From contig JASDDO010000019.1 in the NCBI GenBank assembly GCA_030015575.1, forward strand, positions 518,044,986 to 518,108,985: a stretch of DNA of 64,000 nt. Direction: 5' to 3'. The position numbers were made by a program, and so were the translations under genes. A model generated the notes under the pieces. The model ran no database searches. It was not told the DNA's origin and saw only the letters and a list, made by a program, of their open reading frames with translations. The DNA is from Agapanthus africanus (Eukaryota > Streptophyta > Magnoliopsida > Asparagales > Amaryllidaceae). How positions within the stretch are numbered: position 1 is the stretch's first letter; each line of letters starts with the position of its first letter. Below are positions 48,099-58,965 of this stretch, one piece after another.

Positions 48099-50895
48099 TG
48101 TAACGTTTTAGAAATCGTTATGAGAATTTTTCCGTTTTAGAGTAAAATTGTCGGTTTTTCCCGTTTTAACCCGACTGTGATCAAACGACCATATAGACTT
48201 GCCAGCGTCTAGTTTAGCTAAAATAAAGCTAGTGCGCAAGTTTTGGGGGTATATGGGACGTTTTGGTTCAATTAGAATTTTTCCCAATTTTAATGTTATT
48301 TTATGCGGTATTCACATTTTGGGAAATTTCTCTTTAAGCGATCTTTTCATTAAATTAAGTTGAGTTAATCCTAAACCTTCTCACTTTACCTAGATTCATT
48401 GTGTGGACTAGGATTTAAGTTTAAACTTAAAGAAAAAGAAAAGAAAAGATGTAGACGCATGCATGTGTGCATATGTGTGTATGAATGCAATTAATGGCAT
48501 TTATTGTTGGTAATTGCTAGGAAACCCCTCACAAAACTCCCACCTCCTCTCTTGGCCGAGATTGCTTCTTTTCCTACTGCCCTTGCTCTTTTCCTTCTCA
48601 TTTTGCATCAATCTAAACTCATAAATCCTCAAAATTCCCAAAATATATCACAAAACATGCTTCAAGTCTTGGTTTAAGCTTCTTGGATCACTTAGAGCTT
48701 GGAGCTTGTAAGCAAAGTTGTTAGGTATAATCCCTACACTGTTAATTAAGAGTTTGTATGTTGTTTTGCTCGTTGGTTGTAGCGTAGAACGCTTTTTATA
48801 TCGATTAGTACGATATCGGGTTTTTAAAGTCTTTTTAGAGCTTTTATATCTGCTGTGATATGGAGAATTTAGTGTTTGACCAAACAAAATTATAGAGATG
48901 TACTAGCGAACCCGAGACACCACCTGAGACATGAGGACCACCTCACCGGCCGGGGCCGGTGACTCCTTAAGCGAACTCCGGCGACGCCGGCTGGGTAGGA
49001 AAGGGTTGGGGTTTGTCTTCTGTGGGTAGTTGTCTGCTGTTGGTTAGGGGTGTTTGGTACTGTTTAATTTTTTAGTAAATTCAGTATACAAAATCTGGGA
49101 TCGATTACCTATAATCTAGTGTTTTGAGTCCGTGTGTTACGTTTTGCGACACGAATCGTGATCTGGTGCAGCTGCTGTACTCAGTTTGGTTAGGTAGTAT
49201 CGTGACGCACGTTAGCCACTAGACGCACACTCACGAGTTAGTTTAGTGTGTTGGTGCGTTATTTAATACGTAGTTTTGCGTTATATTGATCGATTCTGAG
49301 ATGTTCGCATTATTTCTTGTGTTTGTGGAAATATAGCGTCGCAAGCGGGGACTTCGGACGCTGTGAATAAGGGGAAGTAGGTGGTCGGATTTTCATAGAT
49401 GCAGACTATTGATGAGTAGATTTAACATCTACGGGGAAATCGCCCGTATGGCGTTATGCGTCGGGGCGAATATGATATGATAGCTGCATGTATTTGCATA
49501 TTAGTTACTTTCATATGAATGTCATTGCATAGCATTATCTGTTGTACTTGACTCGTACCTTTAGATATAACACATTACTGACGGTTCATGTTGCACGAGC
49601 ACTAGATTGCATGCTACACCCACATCGTCAGTAATTGCCATGACACGCACAAACACCTATATACGTGATATGGTAGTGGATAGGAATGATTGGAGTAGTA
49701 ACTCTTATTCCATTGTGCATATGAAATATTGTAGGCACATACATACGTGATATTGTATTGGGCAGGAATAGTTGAGGTAGTGACCCTTATTCCACTTCAC
49801 GTATATCTTACTATAGTTACTTGTATATCATGCATACATATTGACATGTACACCATATACTCGATTTCAGTTACTTGTACATCATGCATATATATTGACA
49901 TGTACACCCACATAGTCTATTACAGCTACATGTACATCGTGCACACATACTGACATGTATACCGTATATGCTTGCTATAGTTGTATATACCATAAGAGGT
50001 ATTGTTTTTATATGTGATATTGAGTTGTTGATCATTGTGCTTATGAAATGCATCATACCCACTTGCTTACATGTAGATACTTAAACCTTGCTACACTTAC
50101 ATTTAAACCTCATATGATGCTGTATTTGTTTTCGGAGGATTTTGGGAACCGCAAGATATATTTTAAAAGCTGGATTCATTTAAAGAGCGGTTTTCCCTTT
50201 ATATGCTCATGTTGATGTTTTATATTGCATATATCATTTTTTTTATGGATTTTACGCATTGAGATATGGATTTCATACGATTTATGGATTTGAGAACCAT
50301 GGGGGTATTTTTAAGAAACTACGTATTGTTTGAAAACCCGGTTTCTCTTGATATGATATTTCAGTGCGTCCACCATGTGATTTCTCGGTTCTAAGATTTG
50401 GCTTGTGATACCCGATTCGAGGAGCGGGAGGCACCGTCTGCGGGTACAGGGTGGACTTAGTTTGGTACCCCTGGGCGAGTGGTGATTTCATGGTGTAGAC
50501 GATAAGCCTGGCGGTGGGACCACTACCTACCGGTGATTGTATTTGGACTCGGCGGTTATCATGGGGATACCGACCGGAGTGAGGTATGACATATCGTCAG
50601 GCCCAGTCATGGTGACAGCGCCTGAGTTATGAGGATTTACTTGTCTATGTTAGACACGGGTTTCATGATGTTTCGAGTGTCGGTGTTAGACACTCAGGTT
50701 TCCATGATTTTTACGTATTGTCGGTGGACATATGTGGTTGATATCCTTATATATATATATATATACACTTACAGGTATATGTTTTCATGATGTTTCGGGT
50801 GTCGATGATAGACACTCAGGTTCCATGAGACTTACAGGATGTGAGGGTCGATGTGAGGATGCGGTGCCTGAGGATTTGGGATTTGATGTGTCAGT
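48099..50895 (+). repeat. 5' LTR of gypsy element G, first part
   Basis: 2797 bp up to the target copy TCAGT of element J. It contains two local tandem arrays (49661-49808 and 49811-49980), a TA microsatellite at 50747-50765, and two copies of a segment with GAGTGTC/GACACTC-like arms near 50662-50700 and 50779-50822. No gene is seen. Confidence 0.87.
49661..49980 (+). repeat. Two adjacent tandem arrays in the G LTR
   Basis: An 82-bp unit is present twice (ATACGTGATA at 49661 and 49743). A 54-55-bp unit is present three times (starts near 49817, 49871 and 49926, with the CATGCATA / TTGACATGTACACC core). Confidence 0.82.
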
Positions 50896-52927
50896 TGTTA
50901 GTGTATATGCCCTAGAGGCCATTACTGTATCATACTAGTTTGTATATTACTTAATGGAAGCTTGGAATATTCACAGTTGTATATACAATCTTGCTCGAAA
51001 TGGTAGTATGCTACTTGGTTTGTCTCTGCTTTAATATGTGCATGTGTTTCTTTTAGCATATTGCTGGTATACATATTAGTAGAGCCCTTAGGATCTTTGC
51101 TTGATTACCAGCGTTGTGATGGCGCTCGCACTCGTGGGAGCTGGGTAATCTATAAGCACATCCTTATACAGGTCCCTGGTCGTTGGACTATCGAGACAGG
51201 GCATCGATACTCCGGAGTAGACTAGCGTATGCGCTTCTCATCCCAGTGTGGGAGACGGTCTGTCCCACAGCCGTTAGTACGTCGTACTTGGGATAGTATG
51301 CGGGTGCTCGTTAGGTTACGAGTACACTGGACAGGACTCGTCGGGAACTGTTGGTTGGTAATATACCTATCGTCAGTTATCAGTTCCCAGGTGACATGAG
51401 TACAGCTTAGTCCGCTGACTTGACACTGTCACTTCGCCTCGAGTGTGTTCCCACTGCACTTTGATTACTACCCTACCACGGCTTGAATGAGTCGTGCAAA
51501 CAGGTAGTTTTTGGGTGCAGTCCCGAAGCACTTGGAGGCAGTGACGGTTAGACAGGATTCGTCTCTCCCGGTATTGGGGGTTGACATCGCGCTGTGTCCA
51601 GGAGAGCCATTACACGAGTAGTCCCTGGCCAGGGCAAGCGAGATATACCGGTAGGTTTCCAGTGTTATCTCAGGGTGTTCTGGGCTACACTCCGACACGA
51701 CTTGTACCGCTATTAGGGGACTGACGTTCACCGCCCCCCTAGGCCCGCCATGCGATGTATCAGACGAACAGACCGGACTGTACGGAGACTGTCACATACA
51801 GGCTCAGTAGGAGTGCAGATGGGGTTCACCTCGTCAGTCTTCTTATCGACATCTACCTGAGGACCGTTACGTACAGCTAGTGCCGCTTGCGGTCTGTGGT
51901 TAAACCCACTGCCAGCGTAGTGTCGAGTCTTTAGAGTCCCACACAGAGAGCTATTCGCCTTTAGGCAAAATGAGTAGAGGTCGTATGGTTTTGCGACAGG
52001 GTTCGTTCGCATCCGCGCACTTGTGCACGTTTGCTGTCCGGACAGTTTATACTAGCGGGCTTTGGTTTAAGCCGGATCCTAGTATATGATTTGAGATTGG
52101 TTTTTCTCATTGTGTTCGTGTTCCTCGGATCACGAATGCGGGTGCGTATGCACAGTTGCTTGAGATTGAGGGAGAGGACCTAGATTAGGGTTAATGGCTA
52201 TTGTCATTTTATTAACCCTAATATTTATGTGTGTGTTATTGTTAATTAGTAATTAGTTTAATAATTATCCATGGTTGTGGTTGTTGACCATTTGACTTCT
52301 TTGACTTGTTGACCTAGGTTGACACTTTGACCATCATCATTTCTTTTGGAAGATGCTTTTTGATCTTTGCAATTTGAAATGATAATGGTCATGTCATGAT
52401 TTACCATGATAATTATCTAGCTAATTATTCAATTAAATTAATTCACACATATTAGTGAGAAGGGCTCTATTATTTTCTCATTCTCTCATATCATTTCTCT
52501 CTCTTGTTCATCCTCTCCCTCAAGCTCTCTCCCTCTCATGTGTTGAGAAACAAAAAGCTTGAGAAAAACCTTCACTTGATCCTCTCTACTCTCTTCTAGG
52601 GTTCAAGTCTTAGCATTTCTTGCACTCTAGTTACTCCTAGCTTGGAGTTGAAGCTAAAGGTCAAGGCTTTCGGATGGATCCTTCTTTGACGGGAGAAGAC
52701 AAGCAAGGTGACCTCTTTCTACCATTCCTAGGAGCAAGGAGAGAAGGACTAAAGACCAAAGGTATAACCTTTCCATCACTTAGCTACTTTGTAGTTAGGA
52801 TTAGCAAGTTTATGTTTAGCAAAGATCCTTAAAGCATAGTCCACGTTGCCTATAGTTGATAAAAATCAAATTTTTATTATGTTTTCCGCCTCCCCGTAAG
52901 CACCGGGGTGGGCAACACGGACTTACA
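50896..52927 (+). repeat. 5' LTR of copia element J
   Basis: 2032 bp, TGTTAGTGTATATG...ACTTACA. An AAAG|GTATAAC sequence at 52758-52767 could act as a splice donor; in the relatives the same site reads AAAG|GTTGTA. Confidence 0.96.
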
Positions 52928-52928
52928 G

Positions 52929-52940
52929 TGGTATCAGAGC
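52929..52940 (+). other. Primer-binding site of element J (tRNA-Met)
   Basis: TGGTATCAGAGC, one base after the LTR. Confidence 0.93.
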
Positions 52941-53136
52941 CTAACTAAACCTAAACTAGCTAAGTAGTTAAGTGTAACGTAGTCTCGAAACCGGAAAATC
53001 GAAAAACCAAACTCGCAAAACCCTAGTTTCTGTTAATTTTTTTTCTGGTCAAAATGAAAAACTTTATACTTCAAAAATTATCTCAGGGTTTTGTGTGAAA
53101 CACCACCAAAGACGAACCAGAGAGGAGTCTAGAGGA

Positions 53137-53180
53137 CCGCGCTTCCGCGGCATAAGGAAGCTCTTGCCGCGGAAGCGCGG
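53137..53180 (+). other. Perfect 16-bp GC hairpin about 200 nt after PBS, element J
   Basis: CCGCGCTTCCGCGGCA (53137-53152) and its exact reverse complement (53165-53180) enclose a 12-base loop. It is the strongest inverted repeat I see in the window. Confidence 0.85.
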
Positions 53181-54292
53181 CCGTCTTGTCCCCTCTCTGC
53201 ATCGTTTTTGGTGCAGTATGTTTCTGTGTTGGATTTGGGATTTTTGAAATATATTATATGTACCCAGATATTCCAGAAAAGAAATTTCCTTTTGGGGTCC
53301 TATAATTCCGTATTTTTTTCGGAACTTCACTACACTTTAACTATATCGGTTATATCTGTGATGCTTGTATGTATTGAACGTCGGCTAATCGCTATAAGTC
53401 GATTAGTCGGGGTTATACATCTCTGTGATCTGTGATTGTTGGTTTGTGGATATGAATGGATTGGATCGTCGCGGGTGAATAGCCGGGTTGGATGTGAGAT
53501 GAGCGTTATTTTTCTTTCATTCATTTGTAACATGTAAATTGATGTAATAATATTGTTTGTATGGCCGCACAACCGGGTCGGGGTTGTAGCCGTCATTGTA
53601 TAATTCTTTTTACTGTTTTTGCTCCTAGGATAGACCCATGGAGGGGGTGCACAAACTACCGGGTATCTCGAAGTGCCGAGTGGCCTACTCACGGTGGTGA
53701 GGGAGGTTGCTTCGCTTCGGGTGCTTGGCGGGTAGTTTGCCGCACCCGTAGGGGTCTTGGGTGGGGTTTTGGCTATTCACCGCGACCGTGTAATCCGCTT
53801 TGCGTTGCAGGCTCGAACGCATTGCGGATTCCTAGTATATCCAATGTATTCATCTGTGATCTGTAATGTCTATCATTGCTATATATTTATATATAATAAC
53901 TATTTAGGCGTTGCTTATGTTTTACAGCCGCGCTAGCCCAGCCCCCGCTCTGTCGTTAGTTAAGTAACCTAACGGGTGATGACGGGGCCCCGTGGCGAAT
54001 GCGAATGGCATAAGCGTACGTCATATTTTGGTTGTTTTCTGCAATGGTAGGATTAAATGATGGGACGCATTAAAAGAACTAATGCAAGAAATAAACCAAG
54101 TAAAAGTCGATTGGAACACTTTGAAAACCACTCGGTTCTTTTCAAAACTAAACTTTTAAACGCGGAGCTTGAACCACTCCTTTTAAAAGCTATCTGGTTC
54201 CATCGATTATATCAAGTTCACTACGTTCACGGTTTCGCCAAAACCATTCGTAGCCCTCCGTCATTCCACATGAATGGTCAAAAGTATTCAAG

Positions 54293-54502
54293 CTATGTAT
54301 TTTGGCCAAAGTCAAGGCATAGTGATTGGTAGCGTTTGGGTATTCATGTGCAGCATAGATAGATGCGTTGATTTGGGACAGTCGTGCTGCCATTTTGGCC
54401 AAAGTCAAGGGTAGGTACGGGTGGGTCCAAATTAACCAGGAGAATGACCGGTAGAACTTGACATGTGACTTATGATATTTTGGCCAAAGTCAAGGTCATA
54501 AG
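54293..54502 (+). other. Three-hairpin leader cassette, element J
   Basis: Hairpins at 54293-54322, about 54383-54419 and 54469-54502. The outer stems are CTATG/CATAG, CGTGCTGC/GTAG-GTACG (one bulged G, two G-U) and CTTATGA/TCATAAG (7 bp perfect). Each encloses a four-base spacer, inner stem TTGGC, loop CAAA, GTCAA and then GG. The insert is identical in all three. Confidence 0.8.
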
Positions 54503-54969
54503 AGCATGGGGCAAAAATCCACATCGGGAGTTTCATAAGTACTGAAACTTGCTAGTGTTGCATACCATTTGGAGTGTGATGATTCTGGTAGGATTCCTTC
54601 GGCTTTATCACGCGATGATATTTGGATCCCGATCCTACTGTGAGTATATGCTACTCCTCGGGAAAACTCTCACTTAACGATCAATGCTATAAACCTAGTA
54701 GGTGCCTAGAAAGGTGTTAGCGGGGCTACGCCCACAGGGAAAAGAGGTTACTTAATTAAGGAACTTCGCGAAAGCGTTGGAAAACCTCCCTCGAAGTACC
54801 GACACTGGCCTGGCTGAACGGTTAAGCAAGTATTGTACGGTGAGAATGATCCCGGCTAATCCTTTTCTTTACGGTTTGAGAAGGGATTCGAGAGACAGTG
54901 GGAGCCATCCAGTTTAGACAAACTAAAAACCACTCTAAACTTGCAAGAGCATCATGCTAAAGTGTTTCT

Positions 54970-54989
54970 TTTCTCTCTCCTAATTGCAG
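54970..54989 (+). promoter_or_regulatory. Pyrimidine tract plus GCAG, likely splice acceptor, element J
   Basis: A TTCTCTCTCCTAATTGCAG-like tract lies 12 bases before the gag ATG (55002). Confidence 0.55.
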
Positions 54990-55001
54990 CGACCATTCAA
55001 G

Positions 55002-55379
55002 ATGACCGGACTTAAGTTACTATTAGATAAAAACATATTGACAGGGCCAAACTACAAAGATTGGCTCAGGAATGTCAAGATGGCTATCACTTATGACAAG
55101 CTGGGGTATATACTTACCACCAAAGCTCCCCCTGTCCCAGGTCCCACCTCCAGCGTCGCGGATGTTGAAATCCGTAAGACATGGGAGATAGATTGCGCGA
55201 GGGCCAGATGCCTCGTACTAGCCTCGATGGACAACGAACATCAGAGGAGGCACGAGAATATAGACCTAGAGTCCATATTTCTCCATACAAAAGAACTGTA
55301 TGGAGAGCAGTCTCGTATCGCTAGATACGAAGTGCGAAGAAGCTCTTTTCGGCAAGGTTGGCCGTCGGATCATCGGTAG
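55002..55379 (+). CDS. Copia Gag, N-terminal part, element J
   Basis: Starts MTGLKLLLDKNILTGPN at the ATG just after the acceptor. The Gag_2/UBN2-type region with NYKDWLRNVKMAI is typical of plant copia Gag. A one-base loss close to 55333 shifts the frame, so this reading ends at TAG 55377-55379, while the homologous protein continues in the frame that opens at 55358. The native protein would be a capsid/nucleocapsid of about 285 residues joined to protease. Confidence 0.82.
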   Translation: MTGLKLLLDKNILTGPNYKDWLRNVKMAITYDKLGYILTTKAPPVPGPTSSVADVEIRKTWEIDCARARCLVLASMDNEHQRRHENIDLESIFLHTKELYGEQSRIARYEVRRSSFRQGWPSDHR

Positions 55380-56956
55380 CGGACCACGTGCTTAAGATGA
55401 TCGGCTACATAGAGGAGCTCGCGGACCTTGGGACCACGTTGGAGAATGAACTCTATACCGATTTGATTCTCCAGTCCCTTCCTTCCACTTACGCCCAGTT
55501 CATTCTTAACTTCAACATGCAAGGAAAGGAGGTTGAACTTGCCAAACTTCTGAACATGTTGAGGACTGCTGAGGGCACCCTACAGAAGGGTAGGGAGACA
55601 TCCACTTTGTTTGTAGGAGGATCTTCCTCTTCTAGGTCCAGGGCGAAAGCCAAGGGCAAGAAGAAGAAAGCCCCCGCCAAACCAAGAGGCGGTGTCGGTA
55701 AAGTGGATACGAAGGGAAAGGGTAAAGCAACAAAGGTAGCGGGGAAGCTGGTGGGGAAGGAAGAATGCTTCTATTGTCACAAAAGTGGTCACTGGAAACA
55801 AGATTGCAAGGGTTGGAAAGCCAGAACACAGGATTTGAAGCGAGTTGCAGCTTCAGCTTCAGGTGTGTATGTTATTGAAAACTGTCTATCAATAAACTCT
55901 ACTTCCTGGGTATTGGATACCGGATCAGGATCTCATATCTGTAATTCTTTGCAGGCGTTGAGAAAGCGTAGAGTTTTGAAGGCAGGTGACATGACCCTCA
56001 GAGTTGCGAACGGTGCTAGCATGGATGCTGAGGCCGTGGGGGACTATCACCTGGGATTATCAGATGGACACTTTTTGGTTTTGCGTAGTTGTTATTATGT
56101 ACCAAATGCAACCTGTAATATCATTTCTGTATCTTTATTATCTAAAGAAGGTTATGAATTTGCATTTGTAAGTAATGTAGTGAACATTCACCTTAATCAA
56201 GTGTTGATTGGGTCAGGTACATTGAACAACGGTATATACGTTTTAAACCAACCACAGATTTTCAATATCCAGAATACACACAAAAGAAAGTCTCCAGAAA
56301 TTAATAAAACTTTCTTATGGCATTGTAGACTGGGTCACATCAACGAGAGAAGATTGACTAAGTTACATACTGAAGGATATTTAGATTCGTTCGAATATCA
56401 ATCGTATGCAACTTGTCAATCCTGTCTCAAAGGAAAGATGACAAAGGCTCCGTTTTCTGGACACGGAGAAAGAGCGAGCGAGCTCTTGGGACTCGTACAC
56501 AGCGACGTGTGCGGTCCAATGTCTACACATGCGCGAAGCGGTTATTCTTACTTCATTACCTTTACGGATGATTTTTCAAGGTACGGTTATGTCTTCTTAA
56601 TGAAACATAAATCCGAGGCTTTTGAAAAATTCCAGGAATATAAGAATGAAGTAGAAAAACAAACAGGCAAAAGTATCAAGATCCTAAGATCGGATCGAGG
56701 AGGAGAATACTTAAGTGCCGAATTCCTGAACTATTTAAAAGAGAATGGAATTCTCTCTCAGCTTACTCCTCCATACACTCCGCAACATAACGGTGTATCG
56801 GAGAGATGGAACCGAACCCTATTGGATATGGTACGGTCCATGATGAGTAACGCTGAGTTACCGCGATCGTTCTGGGGGTATGCGCTAGAAACAGCTGCAT
56901 ATCTTTTGAACCGTGTTCCCACTAAGACTGTGCCTACCACACCATATGAGTTATAG
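55358..56956 (+). CDS. Copia Gag C-terminus, protease and integrase, element J
   Basis: Continuation after the gag frameshift. In order: rest of Gag (SSVADHVLKMIGYIEEL); a basic stretch rich in Lys (about residues 85-135); CCHC knuckle CFYCHKSGHWKQDC (about 137-150); aspartic protease WVLDTGSGSHICNS; GAG-pre-integrase zinc region (HCRLGHIN ... CQSCLKGKM); integrase core with D,D,E in HSDVCGP, RSDRGGEY and NGVSERWN. It stops at TAG 56954-56956 in the YALETAAYLLNRVP...PYEL region, which continues in the same frame beyond the stop. The stop is a single-codon nonsense change, presumably from Trp. Confidence 0.9.
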   Translation: MAVGSSVADHVLKMIGYIEELADLGTTLENELYTDLILQSLPSTYAQFILNFNMQGKEVELAKLLNMLRTAEGTLQKGRETSTLFVGGSSSSRSRAKAKGKKKKAPAKPRGGVGKVDTKGKGKATKVAGKLVGKEECFYCHKSGHWKQDCKGWKARTQDLKRVAASASGVYVIENCLSINSTSWVLDTGSGSHICNSLQALRKRRVLKAGDMTLRVANGASMDAEAVGDYHLGLSDGHFLVLRSCYYVPNATCNIISVSLLSKEGYEFAFVSNVVNIHLNQVLIGSGTLNNGIYVLNQPQIFNIQNTHKRKSPEINKTFLWHCRLGHINERRLTKLHTEGYLDSFEYQSYATCQSCLKGKMTKAPFSGHGERASELLGLVHSDVCGPMSTHARSGYSYFITFTDDFSRYGYVFLMKHKSEAFEKFQEYKNEVEKQTGKSIKILRSDRGGEYLSAEFLNYLKENGILSQLTPPYTPQHNGVSERWNRTLLDMVRSMMSNAELPRSFWGYALETAAYLLNRVPTKTVPTTPYEL

Positions 56957-58951
56957 AGTGGGAAGAAACCCTATCTTAATCACATTAAGACATGGGGATG
57001 TCCAGCTTTTGTAAAAAAGCAGCATGCGGACAAGCTCGAGGCACGCTCAGTACAGTGCAAGTTTGTGGGATATCCAAAGAACTCCAAGGGATATTACTTC
57101 TATTGCGAAGAGGAACAAAAAGTCCTTGTTTCTCGCCATGCCCACTTTCTAGAACATCAGTTCATAGAAAAAGAAATAAGTGGGAGCGCAATAGAACTGA
57201 AAGAAATTCCAGAACCACAAACTATTACTGAAAGTTTAGTGGAACCAGAAGGTTCAAAAGAACAGGAAATTCCTACGCCGCTCCGCAGGAGTAGTAGGCA
57301 GTCTCATCCGCCCGAGAGGTACTACGGTTTTCTCATTGACGGGGATAGAGAGGACTGCATCATAGATTGTGATGAGCCTACTAGCTTCCAGCAAGCCATT
57401 CAGAGCGTCGACTCGGTAAAATGGCTGGATGCAATGCGGACCGAGATGGAGTCCATGTACACCAACAAAGTATGGACGTTGGACATTGCTCCAGACGGGG
57501 TAAAACCCGTAGGATGCAAGTGGATCTTCAAAAGGAAGATTGGTGTAGATGGACAGGTTGAGACCTATAAAGCTAGACTGGTAGCAAAGGGTTTTCGTCA
57601 GCGACCTGGTTTGGACTATGACGAAACCTTTTCTCCAGTAGCTATGCTGAAATCCATTCGGATCCTTCTTGCCATCGCTGCTTTCCACGATTATGAGATT
57701 TGGCAGATGGACGTAAAGACAGCTTTTCTAAATGGTCATTTAGAGGAGTGTGTCTATATGGACCAGCCAGAGGGTTTCATTCAGGGTGGGAGCAGCGGAA
57801 AGGTGTGCAAGTTGCTCAAGTCCATTTATGGACTCAAGCAGGCATCGCGGAGTTGGAACATCTGTTTTGATGAGACGGTCAAAGAATTTGGCTTTATCAA
57901 AAATCCAGATGAACCATGCATCTATTGTAGATTTGTAGCGAGAACTGTAGTATTCCTCGTTTTATACGTGGATGACATTCTCTTAATAGGAAATGACATT
58001 CCTATGCTACAATCTGTCAAGGGGTTCTTGTCACACAGGTTTTCCATGAAAGACCTGGGTGATGCCTCCTACATTCTGGGTATCCGGATCTACCGTGACA
58101 GATCCAAGAGGATATTAGGACTCTCGCAGTCCAGGTACATCGACACCATACTGAAGAGATTCAGTATGGAAGATTCCAAGCGCGGTAATCTACCGGCTTG
58201 TCACGGGATCACCCTCTCCAAAGAGATGTCTCCCAAGACTGATTTGGAGAGGGATCGCATGTCTATTATACCCTACGCTTCTGCGGTAGGCTCTATAATG
58301 TATGCGATGTTTTGTACCAGACCGGATGTGGCTTATGCACTGAGTGTGGTAAGCAGGTATCAGTCAAACCCTGGGGAGAAACATTGGATAGCAGTAAAGA
58401 ACATTCTCAAGTACCTGAGAAGGACTAAGGAGATGTTCTTGGTGTATGGCGGAAAAGACCTGCAGGTTGAGGCCTTTGCTGACTCCAGCTTCCAGAGTGA
58501 CAAGGATGATTCCAAGTCCATGTCGGGTTTTGTCTTTACCCTCAATGGAGGGGCGGTGTGTTGGAAGAGCTCCAAACAAGAAACCGTTGCTGACTCGACT
58601 ATGGAAGCGGAATACATCGCTGCATCTGATGCCGCAAAAGAAGCTGTCTGGATGAGGAAGTTCTTGAAAGAACTTCAGGTGGTTCCGTCCATTGTTGACC
58701 CAATACCTCTGTATTGCGACAACAACGGGGCTATAGCTTTAGCGAAGGAACCCAGGTCCCATCAGAAATCCAGACACATCTTAAGGCGGTATCACCTGAT
58801 CAGGGAGATCGTGGATCGCCAGGAGATCGAGGTCCGGAGAGTTGCATCAGAGGATAACACTGCAGATCCACTCACAAAGGCCCTACCCCAGACTCAGTTC
58901 GAGCGGCTGATCGAGATGATAGGTCTTCGATACGCCAGTACATGGCCTTAG
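56957..58951 (+). CDS. Copia integrase end, reverse transcriptase and RNase H, element J
   Basis: The same frame as the preceding part, starting right after the in-frame TAG and open to the natural stop at 58949-58951. It contains the integrase C-terminal region (KFVGYPKNSKGYYFY), a linker, RT with KWIFKRKIGVDG, ARLVAKGF, MDVKTAFLNG, YGLKQASRSWN and an intact YVDDILLIGND, then RNase H with ADSSFQSDKDD, WKSSKQETVADSTMEAEY and YCDNNGA. An internal ATG-initiated product is unlikely; it is the tail of the polyprotein. Confidence 0.92.
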   Translation, partial: SGKKPYLNHIKTWGCPAFVKKQHADKLEARSVQCKFVGYPKNSKGYYFYCEEEQKVLVSRHAHFLEHQFIEKEISGSAIELKEIPEPQTITESLVEPEGSKEQEIPTPLRRSSRQSHPPERYYGFLIDGDREDCIIDCDEPTSFQQAIQSVDSVKWLDAMRTEMESMYTNKVWTLDIAPDGVKPVGCKWIFKRKIGVDGQVETYKARLVAKGFRQRPGLDYDETFSPVAMLKSIRILLAIAAFHDYEIWQMDVKTAFLNGHLEECVYMDQPEGFIQGGSSGKVCKLLKSIYGLKQASRSWNICFDETVKEFGFIKNPDEPCIYCRFVARTVVFLVLYVDDILLIGNDIPMLQSVKGFLSHRFSMKDLGDASYILGIRIYRDRSKRILGLSQSRYIDTILKRFSMEDSKRGNLPACHGITLSKEMSPKTDLERDRMSIIPYASAVGSIMYAMFCTRPDVAYALSVVSRYQSNPGEKHWIAVKNILKYLRRTKEMFLVYGGKDLQVEAFADSSFQSDKDDSKSMSGFVFTLNGGAVCWKSSKQETVADSTMEAEYIAASDAAKEAVWMRKFLKELQVVPSIVDPIPLYCDNNGAIALAKEPRSHQKSRHILRRYHLIREIVDRQEIEVRRVASEDNTADPLTKALPQTQFERLIEMIGLRYASTWP

Positions 58952-58965
58952 TGCAAGTGGGAGAT
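58952..58965 (+). other. Polypurine tract of element J
   Basis: TGCAAGTGGGAGAT directly before the 3' LTR. Confidence 0.8.

Larger units (their letters stand above)
52928..54989 (+). other. Element J long untranslated leader
   Basis: About 2.06 kb. It holds the GC hairpin, stretches shared with the other leaders (for example CCTAGTATATCCAATGT near 53832 and the GTGGGAGCCATCC block near 54898), and the three-hairpin cassette. It ends in a pyrimidine tract with TTGCAG at 54984-54989. It lacks the 146-bp repeats. Confidence 0.75.
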
